From assembly GCF_910591885.1 (NCBI RefSeq), contig NC_063280.1, positions 620,001 to 684,000 of the forward strand: a DNA stretch of 64,000 bases, written 5' to 3'. Origin of the DNA: Bombus terrestris (lineage: Eukaryota > Arthropoda > Insecta > Hymenoptera > Apidae). The notes under the pieces are model-generated. The model was not told where the DNA came from. It searched no databases and saw nothing but the letters and a program-made list of their open reading frames with translations. This document shows positions 62,076 through 64,000 of the stretch, in pieces; within the stretch, counting starts at the first letter, position 1; each line of letters begins with the position of its first letter. A program made the translations under genes and the position numbers.

Positions 62076-64000
62076 ATGGTTATGTGTAATTTATATGGAA
62101 ACTAATAGAAAAGGTGCATAGCTTTACGTTTGATGCTCGATCTGGTGCAATTTATGTGGTTTCCTATAACACAGAATCTGACCTCCCCTTTGTATAGAGA
62201 TTACCCTATTTGTATAACAAAAGGCAGAAATTTTCGTTTGAAAATTTAAAAGGTCAAAGCCGTCATCTGAAAATATAAATAATTATTGTAAGTAGAATAA
62301 AATTTGTAAAATAAACTGTTTAATGTCATAGGTTCAGCCAAAAAATTCATCATCTGATAAAATGCGGCACGCAATAACATGGATTAATAATAACCATTTG
62401 ATCTATTGTTCAAACTTTCTACCTATTATTCCTATGTAAATATCAAACTTATTCGATCTGTTAGGACTTTCATTATTCCAATATTGAAATTTTCTCTAAA
62501 AGTTCAGGGTCACAGGTAAATATCAACGTAACAAATTTTTTATCTCTGTTCGACGAGGTCGTTGATTCAAGCGACTGCTGAATGGGGATTGCGATAGCAG
62601 GTTGGACAGGTCGTCGGAAGACATTTTTGCTGGGACGAGAGTTTTCAATTACACGACACGGTGTAACCGATCGATCGGCGTGGGTGACACACGCGCGTGA
62701 ATAGAATCGGTTAACACGATAGTGCGCGATCAATGATACACGAGCCGACATTCGGGGGATATTAATCGACGTTACGTATGCTCTCCCTTACATCCGTCTC
62801 TGCTCGCCTTTCCGGTGGTTCTGTTATTGTCCGTATACTAATCAGGTTATGAGGAAACCTGTACTCATCCTGAATATCTGCGCGAATCAATAATTACTTT
62901 TCGTTTATACATACATATTACCAACGAAAAGTTTGATTTAAAGAAAACATTAGTTCAGAATTCTGTTATTTTACAAAAGTTTTTAATTAAGAATCTGTCG
63001 AAATAAGGACAGTTGAAAGATTTGCAGCAATAAAGTTGACTATATGTTGGTTATAAATTTGTAATACGTTTGAGAAAGTGAGATGGTTATATACGATTTT
63101 GAGTTGATTTTTGAGATTCATTCAAATAACCTTCTACTAATTAGAAATACGATCTTTGACCTTTGACTTTTACTTGACGTAGTTTAGGCTTTATGCGATG
63201 TGTACTCTGTTATTTAAAAGTTAATTGTCTGCAGTTGTGTCATCTATGATTGCACTTCTTTAATTTTTAGATGCATGGTCAGGGTCGCAGTAATTATTTC
63301 CTCAATTATCTCTACTTATACGTCATCGACGATATTATCATTAACGCCGTATCATTAATTTCTATATTATCTGTGTTTTAAGAAATGCGTGTCATAAATA
63401 TAGGGTAGATAAAAACAGATATTTATATTTAAGAGATAAATTCCAATTTAATTTTAAAAGCACAAGCATGTACGTGTTATTTACAAGCAAATTATCCAAT
63501 CGTATTTATTCTCTGCGTAAAATACGCCTCGTTTACATGGAAATATAACACTCCAATATCGCTATTCGCATCTGGTACCCATTATCAGATGAAAGTTCTT
63601 TTACCCCCATGAAACCCCAAAAACTCCCAAAAAGCACACATGTTTCAAGTTTCAATGCCGAGTAACCTCTCCATCTCTCTCTTTTGTGCATCAAAATAGA
63701 TCTCGGCATTTAACAAAAGTATGCTTAACCTTGCTGTGGTCCAACTTTTACGTTTCAGTGCTTTAGTAGTAACACTTTAATAAGTAACACTTCAAACATA
63801 TTGAGCGTTATACAGTTAGGTTTACAATATTATACGGTATTATACACGTTATAAGTACCATTAGTATAGTATGTTATAAGTATACTTTTACAAATTTCAT
63901 GGATTTCGATCGATCCCTTTTTCCGCTATTTCGTTGTACATCAAAATATATCTCTTCACCTATCAAGTAACTAAAGATGCAAAAAAAAAAAACTAACAAA
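62076..64000. other. AT-rich non-coding stretch to window end
   Basis: A CpG-richer patch lies at 62560-62830. Near 63681 and 63932 a block of about 21 bases, ending CATCAAAATAKATCTC, occurs twice with two mismatches. AGTAACACTTYAA is tandemly repeated near 63767-63797. An A12 run lies at 63981-63992. No gene is supported. Confidence 0.45.

Overview
The window reads as a piece of an insect nuclear genome. It is AT-rich overall but dotted with CpG-dense islands, and it carries microsatellites, TA- and TTAA-flanked miniature transposons, and splice-type signals. There is no bacterial-style gene packing. The many intact CpG sites in a moderately AT-rich background fit Hymenoptera (bee-like) best. 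That is inference from composition; no protein-level match supports it.

No protein-coding gene can be called with confidence. Open frames longer than about 150 codons are rare. They fall in CpG-rich islands or microsatellites, where stop codons are scarce, and none shows a domain I recognise. I saw no tRNA, rRNA, CRISPR array, or reverse-transcriptase or transposase domain. The best overall reading is a gene-desert or very long intron. A candidate non-coding first exon ends in a strong splice donor at 1421|1422 on the + strand. A textbook-like recursive splice site (acceptor fused to donor) lies at 52572|52573 on the same strand. If both belong to one transcript, most of the window is one intron longer than 50 kb, as is common in developmental and neural genes.

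Layout: 1-1.4 kb, upstream sequence and candidate first exon. 1.4-16 kb, AT-rich sequence with CpG-dense, regulatory-looking islands (about 3.8, 6.6, 8.3, 10.2, 11.3 and 12.5 kb). 16.2 kb, a degraded MITE. 22.4-23.4 kb, a large CpG-rich island. 23.8-24.0 kb, a foldback element with expanded microsatellites. 27.4 kb, a minisatellite. 29.3-30.6 kb, a conserved-looking block and a small candidate secreted ORF. 34.5 kb, a TTAA MITE. 37.2-37.6 kb, a regulatory-looking block with paired TCF-like sites, followed by a 515-bp TA-flanked MITE. 41.6-43.7 kb, further islands and a 23-bp exact dispersed repeat. 51.0 kb, a compound GA/CAGA microsatellite. 52.57 kb, the recursive splice site. 56.4-57.2 kb, splice-like exon candidates. 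58.3 and 59.6 kb, two more TTAA MITEs. 59.0 kb, a four-unit 13-bp tandem repeat. 61.3-62.1 kb, a CpG-rich island and a diverged roughly 100-bp tandem duplication.

The firmest calls are the MITEs, each with inverted ends and a target-site duplication, and the simple repeats. Exon, promoter and enhancer calls are hypotheses.
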